From positions 1 through 64,000 of the forward strand of contig CAYNGJ010000015.1 in NCBI GenBank assembly GCA_964396895.1: a stretch of 64,000 nt of DNA. Reading direction: 5' to 3'. Both the position numbers and the translations under genes were made by a program. Each line of letters starts with the position of its first letter. Position 1 is the first letter of the stretch. This document shows positions 41,834 through 49,304 of the stretch, piece after piece. The notes below the pieces were generated by a model, which saw only the letters and a list, made by a program, of their open reading frames with translations, was not told where the DNA came from and searched no databases. Source of the DNA: UBA2334 sp964396895. Lineage in GTDB: Bacteria; Pseudomonadota; Gammaproteobacteria; Burkholderiales; Burkholderiaceae_C.

Positions 41834-41880
41834 TTGTAGCTGACTGTTGTTATGCATAAAGCGCTGGATAGTGTTTTTAT
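41823..41880 (-). repeat. dispersed repeat, - oriented copy
   Basis: On the - strand this reads AAACACTATCCAGCGCTTT, ATGCATAACAACAG, TCAGCTACAAATATT, matching the repeat blocks. It ends at the 3' end of the decayed SEC-C frame. Confidence 0.6.
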
Positions 41881-42347
41881 GCTGATTTTCCGGGCTGAGG
41901 TGTGCTCGCCCCCATCGCCCCCCCGTAGCACTTTTTGTACTTCTTGCCGCTGCTGCAGCGGCACGGGTCGTTGCGGCCCGGCATGGCAGGCTGGTAGGAG
42001 ACGTCGTCGTCCAGCGTCGTCACGGGGGTGTCCAGCGCGTGCCTCACGGCGTGCCAGCGGTGTTCCCGTCGTGGGCCGGTGTTGGCCGGGACACATCCAC
42101 ATCCTGCTCGAAGAGCGGGAGCGGCCGTTTGAAGTGGCTGACGCCGCGCTGTGCGCCCCACCACCAGTGGGTGCGCGCACGCCCGGTGGTGCAACGCGTG
42201 TGGCGTGAAGAAGGCCACCGATGACCCTGACACACACCGTGAACATGACCGACCGCTTGCCCGACATCCTGACCCACAACCGTGTGCTCCTGCCTCACTC
42301 TGACCAACCGGGCAAGTGTGGCGCCAACACAGGCCGGCTTGCCGCAC
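41877..42347 (-). pseudogene. decayed gene with a degenerate SEC-C zinc motif
   Basis: The C-terminal 35 codons (41877-41984) encode MPGRNDPCRCSSGKKYKKCY, a SEC-C motif like those at the end of SecA, YchJ or YecA-type proteins. The usual ending C-[CH] is C-Y here, so one metal ligand is missing. The upstream part of this frame is not protein-like, while a neighbouring frame (42044-42364) has WWWGAQRGVSHFKRPLPLFE, suggesting a frameshift near 42045. I read it as a small SEC-C protein gene in decay. Confidence 0.4.
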
Positions 42348-42434
42348 GGCGACATCAGGGACACGGGCTGATCTGTCCGGTTGGCATCAGCGCGCCAGGG
42401 GGCATGGCATCAAAATGCGCCTTCCCTCAACTGA

Positions 42435-43250
42435 ATGGACACCGCCATGGCGCAAGACCTTTTGGAGTCGTTTGAAAACGGGGTGGCCACACTCACCATG
42501 AACCGCCCGGCGGCGCTGAACGCGTTGTCTCGTCCCATGGTGGCGGCGATGGCGGAGGCCTTGCCCCGACTGGCCCTTGACCCGGCGGTGAGGGCCGTGG
42601 TGCTCACCGGCTCAGGCCGGGCGTTTTGCTCGGGCGGCGACGTGAAGGTATTTGCCCAGTCGGGCGGGCAGGGCAGTGGGGCGGGCATGGCGTTTGACCA
42701 ACGGGTGGCCGATTTGCGCCAACGCATGGAGGTGGTGCGCTGGCTGCACGAAATGCCCAAGCCCACCCTGGCGGTGTTGCCCGGTCCAGCGGCGGGTGCG
42801 GGCTTGTCGCTGGCGCTGGCCTGTGACCTGCGCATGGCCTCCACCGACGCCAAGCTTTCCACAGGCTTTGCACGCATCGGGTTGTCGGGGGATTTTGGTG
42901 GCAGCTACTTCCTCACCCATTGGGTGGGGGCTGCGGTGGCGCGCGAGCTGTATTTCACCGGACGGGTGGTGTTGGGTGACGAGGCACTGCGCATGGGCTT
43001 GGTGCACCGCGCAGTGGCCGCAGAGCAGTTGCCACAACTGGCGGGACAGTGGGCACAGGAGCTGGCCGCCATGCCCACCATCGCCATTGGCTACATGAAG
43101 AAAAATCTGAACCTGGGCATGCGCGGCAGCCTGGCCGACGTGTTGGATGCCGAGGCCATCCACATGGTGCGCACCTTCGAAACGCAGGACCACAAAAACG
43201 CAGCGCAGGCCTTTGTGGCGAAACAGCGCCCCCAGTTCAGCGGCAGCTGA
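42435..43250 (+). CDS. enoyl-CoA hydratase/isomerase family protein
   Basis: This 271-residue crotonase-fold protein has the oxyanion-hole motifs GRAFCSGGDVKVF (near residue 66) and GPAAGAGLSLALACDLRMA. By alignment with classical enoyl-CoA hydratase the first catalytic Glu is replaced (STGFARIGL), the second is kept (VARELYFTG), and an Asp stands in GLSGDFGGSYFL, as in PaaG-type isomerases. It may therefore isomerise a double bond rather than hydrate it. ATG 42435 or ATG 42447 could be the start. No other acyl-CoA gene is adjacent. It converges on the deacetylase gene. Confidence 0.85.
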   Translation: MDTAMAQDLLESFENGVATLTMNRPAALNALSRPMVAAMAEALPRLALDPAVRAVVLTGSGRAFCSGGDVKVFAQSGGQGSGAGMAFDQRVADLRQRMEVVRWLHEMPKPTLAVLPGPAAGAGLSLALACDLRMASTDAKLSTGFARIGLSGDFGGSYFLTHWVGAAVARELYFTGRVVLGDEALRMGLVHRAVAAEQLPQLAGQWAQELAAMPTIAIGYMKKNLNLGMRGSLADVLDAEAIHMVRTFETQDHKNAAQAFVAKQRPQFSGS

Positions 43251-43283
43251 GTCGTCCGGCCAGGACGGCGGCGGGGCCCATGC

Positions 43284-43982
43284 TCAGGCCGGAGCCAGTG
43301 GTTGGCGGTGGCGTTTGTACAGGTTGACCAGGGTCTGGCGCGCGGCTTTCCACCAGGGCCTGGGGGTGGCCAGCCGGTGCAGGGTGTCGGCGTGCCACCG
43401 GTGGCTGAGGTAGGTTTCGCGCGGGATGGTGGTGGCGTGGGGGCTGGCCAGGCCAGGGTCGCTGGTGTAGATTTTGGGAAACACTTGGCGCGCTGCGTGA
43501 ATCACCCGCCTGTCATAACCACCATAAGGAAGTGCCACGGCGTCTATGGGACTGCCGCCCAGGGTGTGACTGAGCACGTCACGCGCTTGCACCACCTCTT
43601 GGTGAATGGCCTGGTCATCGGCCAGCGTCCGCCAATTGGTGTGGGCCCACCCATGGCTGCCAATGGACATGCCTGCGTCGCTCAGCTGGCGGACCTGATC
43701 CGCATTCAATCGTCCTGGCGCACCCAGCAGTCCTGCGCACACAAAAAAGGTGGCCGTCAGTCCGCGCGCCTGCAACAGTGGTGCCGCCAGCTCGATGTCG
43801 CTGTCAAAGCCGTCGTCGAATGTGATTTCGATGGAGGTCCCGGTGTCTGCGGACACCCGGGGAATGCTGTCCAAAATGGCGGTGAACTCGGGCACAGGGC
43901 ACCAATGCTGCCGCTCGGCCTCGTCCCGCCAATGTGAGCGTTCACCAATGCCGTGAAAACACAGCACAAGCCGACGGTTCAA
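43284..43982 (-). CDS. polysaccharide deacetylase family protein
   Basis: This 232-residue protein has the NodB-homology motifs: LCFHGIGE at the start, EITFDDGFDSD (motif 1 with the Asp pair), IGSHGWAHTNW (metal-binding His pair) and ALPYGGYDRRV (motif 3). It lacks a signal peptide, so it probably acts in the cytoplasm or on a lipid-linked glycan or small substrate. The gene is alone on its strand and divergent from lemA. The substrate is unknown. Confidence 0.88.
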   Translation of the reverse strand: MNRRLVLCFHGIGERSHWRDEAERQHWCPVPEFTAILDSIPRVSADTGTSIEITFDDGFDSDIELAAPLLQARGLTATFFVCAGLLGAPGRLNADQVRQLSDAGMSIGSHGWAHTNWRTLADDQAIHQEVVQARDVLSHTLGGSPIDAVALPYGGYDRRVIHAARQVFPKIYTSDPGLASPHATTIPRETYLSHRWHADTLHRLATPRPWWKAARQTLVNLYKRHRQPLAPA

Positions 43983-44145
43983 TGTTGTCTCCCTGCGTGG
44001 CCGTTGCGATGCGCAATGTTAACGGAATGTAAAGCAAATGTTAAGGCAGGCTTAAGGACTTGCCAGGGGCCGTGGAGCACGGCTTCTGGCGGGGTGCAAC
44101 GGCTACCATCTCGGCTTTGGTTGGTTTGTGTTTTAAGGGGATGTC

Positions 44146-44754
44146 ATGCGCACTCAACTGCAACGGGTATTGACTTTGCTGGCCTCACTGGCCCTGGCCA
44201 CCAGCCTGGTGGGTTGTGGCTACAACGACTTCCAGCGCCTGGACGAAGAGAGCGTGTCCGCCTGGTCCGAAGTGCTCAACCAGTATCAGCGGCGCGCGGA
44301 CCTGATTCCCAACATTGTGGCCACCGTCAAGGGCGAGGCCAACTTCGAACAGGACACCCTGACCAAGGTGGTGGAGGCGCGTGCCAAGGCCACGTCCATT
44401 CAGGTCACGCCAGAGACCCTGAACGACCCCGCCGCCATGCAGAAATTTCAGGCGTCGCAGTCGGAGCTCTCGGGTGCGCTCAGCCGCCTGATGGTGGTGG
44501 TGGAGCAATACCCCAACCTCAAGGCCAACCAAGGTTTCAGCGACCTGCGCGTGCAACTGGAGGGCACCGAAAATCGCATCACCGTGGCGCGCAACCGGTA
44601 CATCCAATCGGTGCAGGCCTACAACGTGCTCGCCCGCAGTTTCCCGTCCAACCTCACGGCCATGGTGCTGGGTTACCAACCCAAGGTCAATTTCCAGGTG
44701 GCCAACGAGGCCGCCATTGCCGCACCGCCCGTGGTGGACTTCAACAAAAAGTGA
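44146..44754 (+). CDS. lemA: LemA family lipoprotein
   Basis: This 202-residue protein has a lipoprotein signal peptide with lipobox LVGC and acylated Cys24, followed by long helices typical of LemA: ESVSAWSEVLNQYQRRADLI and PNIVATVKGEANFE. LemA function is unknown. AGGGGA precedes the ATG. It heads a three-gene group with two TPM-domain genes, an association seen in many bacteria, and so probably works with them at the membrane. Confidence 0.93.
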   Translation: MRTQLQRVLTLLASLALATSLVGCGYNDFQRLDEESVSAWSEVLNQYQRRADLIPNIVATVKGEANFEQDTLTKVVEARAKATSIQVTPETLNDPAAMQKFQASQSELSGALSRLMVVVEQYPNLKANQGFSDLRVQLEGTENRITVARNRYIQSVQAYNVLARSFPSNLTAMVLGYQPKVNFQVANEAAIAAPPVVDFNKK

Positions 44755-44778
44755 CAGCTTGAGCCCTGATTGGCCTCC

Positions 44779-45753
44779 ATGAACGCCGTTGCTGCGTCCC
44801 GCCGCCCAAGCCCACGGTCTGTGGCCGGGATGGCAACGAGCAGGCGCGTGGGTTGGGTGTGGGCAGTGTGTTGCTGGTGGTTGCTGCTGTGCGTGCCCCT
44901 GGGCACGTGCGCACAGGATTTGCTGCCGGTGCCCCCCCTCACCGCCAGGGTACTGGACCAGACCGCCACTTTGGAGTCCGGTGCACTGGCCAACATCGAG
45001 GCCAAGCTGGCGGACTTCGAGCGCACCCAGGGCACGCAGGTGGTCGTGGTGATGGTGGCCACCACCTTACCCGAGGACATTGCCGATTTCACCCAACGCC
45101 TGGGCGACGCCTGGAATATTGGCCGCCCTGGTGTGGGCGATGGGTTGTTGCTGGTGGTGGCCAAAGATGACCGTCGATTTCGCATTGCCACCTCCAAAGC
45201 GCTGGAAGGTGCCATTCCGGACGTGTTGGCCAAGCGCATCCTGGACGATGCGGTGAAGCCCGCTTTCCGACGGGGTGATTTTGCCGGGGGCATTCTGGCG
45301 GGCCTGGATCAGCTGATGGCCCACATCGGGGGTGAGGGCTTGCCACCGCCCGCCACACACGCGTCCACCGCTGGTAACGATGTGGACTGGGCCGATGCGC
45401 TGATTATTCTGGTGTTTGCAGTGCCGCTGATGTCGTCGGTGCTGCGCGGCCTGCTGGGCAACAAGCTGGGGCTGGTGGCCGGTGGCGCAGGCGCGGCGGT
45501 ATTGGCTTGGGCCATCACCGGGGTGTGGTGGCTGGCACTGGGTGCGGGTGTATTGGCCATGGTGGTCGGTTTGTTCTCATCGGCATTGCCGTCACCGTCG
45601 GTTCGCCGCGGGCGGCGTGTCAGGCAGTCCTCCGACTGGCCTGGTGGTTGGGGTGGCGGCAGCTCCAGCGGCGGTGGCTGGGGTGATGGTGGCGGTTTCA
45701 GCTCGGGCGGTGGCGGCGATTTCGGCGGCGGTGGTGCGTCGGGTGACTGGTGA
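44779..45753 (+). CDS. TPM-domain membrane protein, YgcG-like
   Basis: This protein of about 324 residues begins with a hydrophobic export segment (about residues 20-45), then a TPM domain (about 50-185) with ARVLDQTATLESGALANIEA and LLLVVAKDDRRFRI, then two or three transmembrane helices (about 210-275), and ends in a Gly/Ser-rich tail (GGGGDFGGGGASGDW). This architecture is that of YgcG-type proteins. ATG 44779 is used; a TTG at 44770 is possible. It follows lemA by 24 bases. Confidence 0.88.
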   Translation: MNAVAASRRPSPRSVAGMATSRRVGWVWAVCCWWLLLCVPLGTCAQDLLPVPPLTARVLDQTATLESGALANIEAKLADFERTQGTQVVVVMVATTLPEDIADFTQRLGDAWNIGRPGVGDGLLLVVAKDDRRFRIATSKALEGAIPDVLAKRILDDAVKPAFRRGDFAGGILAGLDQLMAHIGGEGLPPPATHASTAGNDVDWADALIILVFAVPLMSSVLRGLLGNKLGLVAGGAGAAVLAWAITGVWWLALGAGVLAMVVGLFSSALPSPSVRRGRRVRQSSDWPGGWGGGSSSGGGWGDGGGFSSGGGGDFGGGGASGDW

Positions 45754-45766
45754 TGGAATCCATGGC

Positions 45767-46294
45767 ATGAACAAGTGGCTCAGGCTCATCAGACACCGCT
45801 GGATGGATGTCAGCGACACCCGTCGCACCGTGCCCGACGACATGGCCACCCGACTGGCCACCTGGGTGGCCGCCAGCGAGCAGCGCCACACCGGCCAGAT
45901 TCGGCTCTGTGTGGAAAGTGCCCTGCCCACCAGCTATTTGTGGCGCGTGGGTCAGGTCACACCCCTGCCCGCGGTGGTGCGCCAGCGCGCCTTGGCTTGG
46001 TTTGGCCGTTTGCGGGTGTGGGACACCGAACGCAACAACGGGGTGTTGATTTACCTGTTGCTCGCCGAGCGTGCCATTGAGTTGGTGGCTGATAGGGGCT
46101 TGGCCAGCCGTGTGCCCACTGCCCAGTGGCAAGCCATGGTGAACGGATTGAGCACCTGTTTGCAGCAAGGGGATGTGGAGGATGGCTTGACCCAAGCCTT
46201 GGGCGAGGTGTCAGCCGTCTTGGTGGAGCACTTTCCCACAGAGGGGGCGGCGCCTCGGGTCAATGAGCTGCCGGATGTGGTTGTGCGGGTGTGA
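45767..46294 (+). CDS. second TPM-domain protein
   Basis: This 175-residue protein is a stand-alone TPM domain: ATRLATWVAASEQRHTGQIR, FGRLRVWDTERNNGVLIYLL and AERAIELVADRGLASRVP are recognisable. It has no signal peptide or membrane helix, so it may face the cytoplasm or interact with the membrane TPM protein encoded 13 bases upstream. The longer frame from 45482 lies inside that gene and is spurious. The function is unknown. Confidence 0.85.
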   Translation: MNKWLRLIRHRWMDVSDTRRTVPDDMATRLATWVAASEQRHTGQIRLCVESALPTSYLWRVGQVTPLPAVVRQRALAWFGRLRVWDTERNNGVLIYLLLAERAIELVADRGLASRVPTAQWQAMVNGLSTCLQQGDVEDGLTQALGEVSAVLVEHFPTEGAAPRVNELPDVVVRV

Positions 46295-46348
46295 CACCGC
46301 AGTGGCCCCGATGAAGGTGGTGCGCGCAACAGTCGCTCACCTGTTGTT

Positions 46349-46421
46349 TTGCTGCACTGCAACAAATTTCTTGCATTGAGCAGGGTTTTCCCTATAATAG
46401 AGCCATTGCTGCACTGCAACA
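46349..46421. promoter_or_regulatory. phasin promoter flanked by two identical PhaR-like boxes
   Basis: The 16-mer TTGCTGCACTGCAACA occurs twice, at 46349-46364 and 46406-46421. Between them lies a promoter with TTGCAT (46371-46376), a 16-base spacer and a perfect TATAAT (46393-46398). One box is just upstream of the -35 and the other covers the expected start site. This layout is the one known for the repressor PhaR on phaP1 of Cupriavidus necator. Binding here is inferred. Confidence 0.7.
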
Positions 46422-46471
46422 TAGCGCAGCATCCTCCAATCCCTGTCACCACGTCCAAGAAGGAAATCACC

Positions 46472-47017
46472 ATGTTGATCAATGCCGAACAAATCACTTC
46501 CGCCACCCAAGCCAACCTCGATGCCGCCCAAGGCATGTCTGCCAAGGCCTACACCGGCTTTGAAAAACTGGTAGAGCTCAACATGACCGCCGCCAAGGCC
46601 GTCATGACCGAATCGTTTGCCCACGCCCAGGCCCTGCTGGCCGCCAAAGACCCCCAGCAGGTCCTGGCCCTGCAAACCGGTGTGCTGGCCCCCATGGCTG
46701 AAAAGTCTGTGGCTTACGGTCGCCACGTGCAAGCCATCGTCACCGATGCCAACGCCGACTTCACCAAAGCGGTGGAAGGCAAGGCTGCTGAAGGCCAGAA
46801 AGCCATGAGCCAAGTGATGGACAACATCACCAAAAATGCGCCCGCCGGTTCCGAGCCTGCAGTGGCTGCCCTGAAATCGGCACTGGCCACCAGCCAGAAC
46901 GCGATGGAAGCCGCTCAGAAAGCCGCCAAGCAGGTGGTCAACATGGCCGAAGCCAATGTGGCGGCCGCCACCAAGCAGGTGTTGAGCGCTGCTCAGACCG
47001 TGTCCAGCAAGGCTTAA
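46472..47017 (+). CDS. phaP: phasin family protein (PHA granule-associated)
   Basis: This 181-residue protein is a phasin, which coats polyhydroxyalkanoate granules. The sequence is helical and Ala-rich with the family pattern INAEQITSATQANLDAAQG, FEKLVELNMTAAKAVMTESF and LAAKDPQQVLALQ, and a coiled-coil C-terminal half. AAGGA lies upstream of ATG 46472. The promoter region contains two PhaR-like boxes, and a terminator follows the gene, so it is a single-gene unit. PHA synthase genes are not in the window. Confidence 0.93.
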   Translation: MLINAEQITSATQANLDAAQGMSAKAYTGFEKLVELNMTAAKAVMTESFAHAQALLAAKDPQQVLALQTGVLAPMAEKSVAYGRHVQAIVTDANADFTKAVEGKAAEGQKAMSQVMDNITKNAPAGSEPAVAALKSALATSQNAMEAAQKAAKQVVNMAEANVAAATKQVLSAAQTVSSKA

Positions 47018-47047
47018 TGCCCTGCAGGGTGTACCTTGCACCCCACC

Positions 47048-47073
47048 AAAAGGCTCCTTCGGGAGCCTTTTTT
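47048..47073 (+). terminator. terminator of the phasin gene
   Basis: AAAAGGCTCC (47048-47057), a TTCG tetraloop, and GGAGCCTTTT (47062-47071) followed by more T form a very strong factor-independent terminator 30 bases after the stop codon. Confidence 0.93.
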
Positions 47074-47142
47074 CATGGGCCATTCCAATCCCCAGCCTGC
47101 CACCAGGGACGCATGAATGAGTTCATGGTGTTGCAGGATATT

Positions 47143-47158
47143 TTATTTGCGCAAATAA
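47143..47158. promoter_or_regulatory. 16-bp perfect palindrome upstream of the cytochrome c operon
   Basis: TTATTTGCGCAAATAA is a perfect palindrome whose centre lies 26 bases upstream of the centre of the FNR-type box. It may be an operator for a second regulator. I do not recognise the factor. Confidence 0.45.
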
Positions 47159-47169
47159 GCATTGGGTTA

Positions 47170-47211
47170 TTGATGCGCATCAATGGGACGCTGTTGAACG
47201 AATTTGACAAT
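47170..47211 (+). promoter_or_regulatory. FNR/Anr-type box with class II promoter geometry
   Basis: TTGATGCGCATCAA (47170-47183) matches the FNR consensus TTGAT-N4-ATCAA at every fixed position. A -10 like GACAAT lies at 47206-47211, which would place transcription start near 47218 and the box centre at -41.5. This is the standard class II activator position. It would make the cytochrome c and rhodanese genes oxygen-regulated. Confidence 0.65.
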
Positions 47212-47244
47212 GACCGCTGTTCTGGTAACCAAAGAGGCAAGGTC

Positions 47245-47898
47245 ATGGCGCAGCAAACAAAAGGTTGGCGGGCGAGGGGTGTGTCCGTCGTGTGCACGGG
47301 ACTGCTGGGGCTCACCCTCACAGGAGGCTCCCTGGCGCAGAACATGGTGCCTGGAGCCGGCGACGACATTGCCACAGGTGCCCGTCTTGCGGCCGAGCAT
47401 TGTGCTGCCTGCCACGGTGTGACCGGGCAGGGTGTGTCGCCTGAATTCCCCAACCTTGCCGGACAGAATGAAAAGTACCTCGCCAAGCAGTTGCGGGATT
47501 TTGCCTCCGGCGTTCGGGACAGCACGGTCATGGACACCAAGGCAGCGGTGTTGAGTGAGTGTTCTGTGCGGGCTTTGGCCAAGTATTACCAGAGCCAGAA
47601 GCCCAAGGTGACGCCTGCCCCAGACCCCATGCTGGCCAATGCCGGCGCCTTCGTTTACGAGCGCGGCAACCCCTATTCAGGGCTGCCGGGGTGTGTCGCT
47701 TGCCATGGTACGGGCGCACGGGGGAACGCGGAATTGCCCCGTCTGGCCGGGCAGAGTCCCCGCTACCTCGAGCGACAGCTCCGTTCATTTGCCGACAAAT
47801 CGCGCGCGAACGACAACTCCATCATGGCCACCATTGCCAGCCGATTGAGCGAGATGGAAATGAAGGCCGTGGTGGAATACTTGGGGGCGATGAAATGA
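47245..47898 (+). CDS. periplasmic diheme cytochrome c (c4-like)
   Basis: This 217-residue protein has a signal peptide (residues 1-31, cleavage near GGSLA-QNM) and two haem-binding motifs, CAACH at 53-57 and CVACH at 150-154, each followed by a PNLAGQ or PRLAGQ segment (FPNLAGQNEKYLAKQL and LPRLAGQSPRYLERQL). This internal duplication is typical of cytochrome c4, an electron carrier to terminal oxidases. ATG 47245 with GAGG upstream is chosen; the long frame from 47017 is not. The stop overlaps the rhodanese gene (ATGA). Confidence 0.92.
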   Translation: MAQQTKGWRARGVSVVCTGLLGLTLTGGSLAQNMVPGAGDDIATGARLAAEHCAACHGVTGQGVSPEFPNLAGQNEKYLAKQLRDFASGVRDSTVMDTKAAVLSECSVRALAKYYQSQKPKVTPAPDPMLANAGAFVYERGNPYSGLPGCVACHGTGARGNAELPRLAGQSPRYLERQLRSFADKSRANDNSIMATIASRLSEMEMKAVVEYLGAMK

Positions 47899-48497
47899 AA
47901 CACCAACAGTTTGTACGTACCACCTTGGCTGGTTGGGCGTTGGTGGGTGTCTGCGCCACGGGATGGGCCATTGATGCCGACTTGGTGCCCGAAGCGAAAA
48001 GGTCCGCCTCAGGCTTGCACCTGACCGCCGTCGAGGCGGCCGCCATGAAACAGGCCAACCCGCAAAAGGTGTTGCTGATCGACATCCGTACCCGAGCTGA
48101 GGCGATGTACCTGGGGATGCCCACCTTGGCCGACTACCTCGTTCCGGTGTTGGATTTCCCGGAGAACTGGGAGTGGAGCACCGATCAGGGCGAGTACTTG
48201 CAGCAGGGCAACCCCCACTTTGTCAAAGACATCGAGCAGCGCTTGGCGCAGTCGGGCTTGAGCAAGGATGACCCTGTGATCTTGATCTGCCGTTCGGGCG
48301 TGCGCAGCAACAGCGCGTCCGGCTTGCTCAAGCACTACGGGTTCAAGCAGGCCTACACCGTCATTGACGGTTACGAGGGCGACAAGGCCACCACAGGTCC
48401 CGACAAAGGGCAGCGCACGGTCAACGGGTGGAAAAACGCCAAGCTGCCATGGACCTACAAACTGGACAACAAAAAGGTGTACACGGATCCCATCTGA
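47895..48497 (+). CDS. periplasmic rhodanese-domain protein
   Basis: This 200-residue protein has a signal peptide (likely cleavage near GWA-IDADL) and one rhodanese domain. The active-site loop is CRSGVRSNS with Cys132, and VLLIDIRTRAEAMYLGMP is the first motif. Rhodaneses transfer sulfane sulfur, for example from thiosulfate. Translational coupling to a c-type cytochrome by a 4-base overlap suggests a joint role in periplasmic sulfur oxidation or redox, which is an inference. The operon ends in a bidirectional terminator. Confidence 0.9.
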   Translation: MKHQQFVRTTLAGWALVGVCATGWAIDADLVPEAKRSASGLHLTAVEAAAMKQANPQKVLLIDIRTRAEAMYLGMPTLADYLVPVLDFPENWEWSTDQGEYLQQGNPHFVKDIEQRLAQSGLSKDDPVILICRSGVRSNSASGLLKHYGFKQAYTVIDGYEGDKATTGPDKGQRTVNGWKNAKLPWTYKLDNKKVYTDPI

Positions 48498-48542
48498 CGA
48501 CCTCACTGCCGCATCTCAGGCGGATGCTTGCACCGATCCAAT

Positions 48543-48568
48543 AAAAAAGAGGCTCTGGCCTCTTTTTT
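48543..48568. terminator. bidirectional terminator between rhodanese and NlpC/P60 genes
   Basis: AAAAAAGAGGC and GCCTCTTTTTT form a stem with a 4-base loop and T runs on both strands. It serves the convergent genes; the TAA stop of the - strand gene overlaps the hairpin's right edge. Confidence 0.9.
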
Positions 48569-49163
48569 ATTTCTGCAGGGCGTCAAATCGGACGGTGCGG
48601 ATGTCTGTTTCCACGCCGTCCACCCGCCTGGCGCCATTGAAGCGCTTGGTCCAGTACGCGGCGCGCATGTCCTCCACCCGTACACGTGCACCGGAGCGTG
48701 GTGCGTGGATGAATTTTCCCTCTCCCACATAGATGCCGACGTGACTGAACGCGCGACGCATGGTGTTGAAAAACACCAAGTCACCGGGTCGGAGTTCGTC
48801 ACGGCTGATGGCCGTGGTGGCCCTGGCCTGTTCTTCCGCCCGCCGGGGCAGCACCAAGCCAATGGTCTGCTCGTACATGGAGCGCACAAAACCGCTGCAA
48901 TCAAATCCGACGGATGCATCCGAACCACCCCTTTTGTAGGGCACTCCCAAAAATCCCATGGCAGTCATGACCAGGTCTGATGCGGTGGAGGCAACGCTGT
49001 CCCGCAATTCGGTGGCCCGAACCAGCAGGCCTCTCTCGGCCAACACCTGCTCCATGGCGGTGTTGGGTGCAGGCGAGGCCAATGTGAGCACGCTCGAACT
49101 GGCCAGCAGGCAGGCCAAGAACAGTTTCAGGGTGGTGCGTAGACGACGATTCAACACATTCAT
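48567..49163 (-). CDS. exported NlpC/P60 cell-wall peptidase
   Basis: This 198-residue protein has a signal peptide (about residues 1-29) and an NlpC/P60 domain (about 60-175). The catalytic Cys89 lies in GFDCSGFV, and the His in FSHVGIYVGEGKFIHAP. Such enzymes cut the peptide stems of peptidoglycan, often at D-Glu-diaminopimelate. It lacks extra SH3 or LysM domains. The gene stands alone and is convergent with the rhodanese operon. Confidence 0.92.
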   Translation of the reverse strand: MNVLNRRLRTTLKLFLACLLASSSVLTLASPAPNTAMEQVLAERGLLVRATELRDSVASTASDLVMTAMGFLGVPYKRGGSDASVGFDCSGFVRSMYEQTIGLVLPRRAEEQARATTAISRDELRPGDLVFFNTMRRAFSHVGIYVGEGKFIHAPRSGARVRVEDMRAAYWTKRFNGARRVDGVETDIRTVRFDALQK

Positions 49164-49304
49164 GCGTGGTCAAAGTGGGTGGGTTGTGTCCCGTCAAGAC
49201 GGAGCACAACCACGAAAGAAGGGATTTGAACCTCACCTTGCGGATGAGACAAAACCCCCGCACTATATATTGATGTCTGTACCAGCCCTCTCAATAGGAA
49301 CCCT

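Larger units (their letters stand above)
41466..42434. other. gene-poor 1-kb region with repeats and a decayed gene
   Basis: These 969 bases contain a strong terminator (41751-41774), two oppositely oriented repeat copies (41768-41880), and a decayed SEC-C gene on the - strand. A - strand frame at about 41260-41709 (beginning MATGMKLQRDRPHILALVQR) is open but runs 200 bases into the GGDEF-EAL gene and has no recognised features. No + strand frame looks like a gene. Confidence 0.6.
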
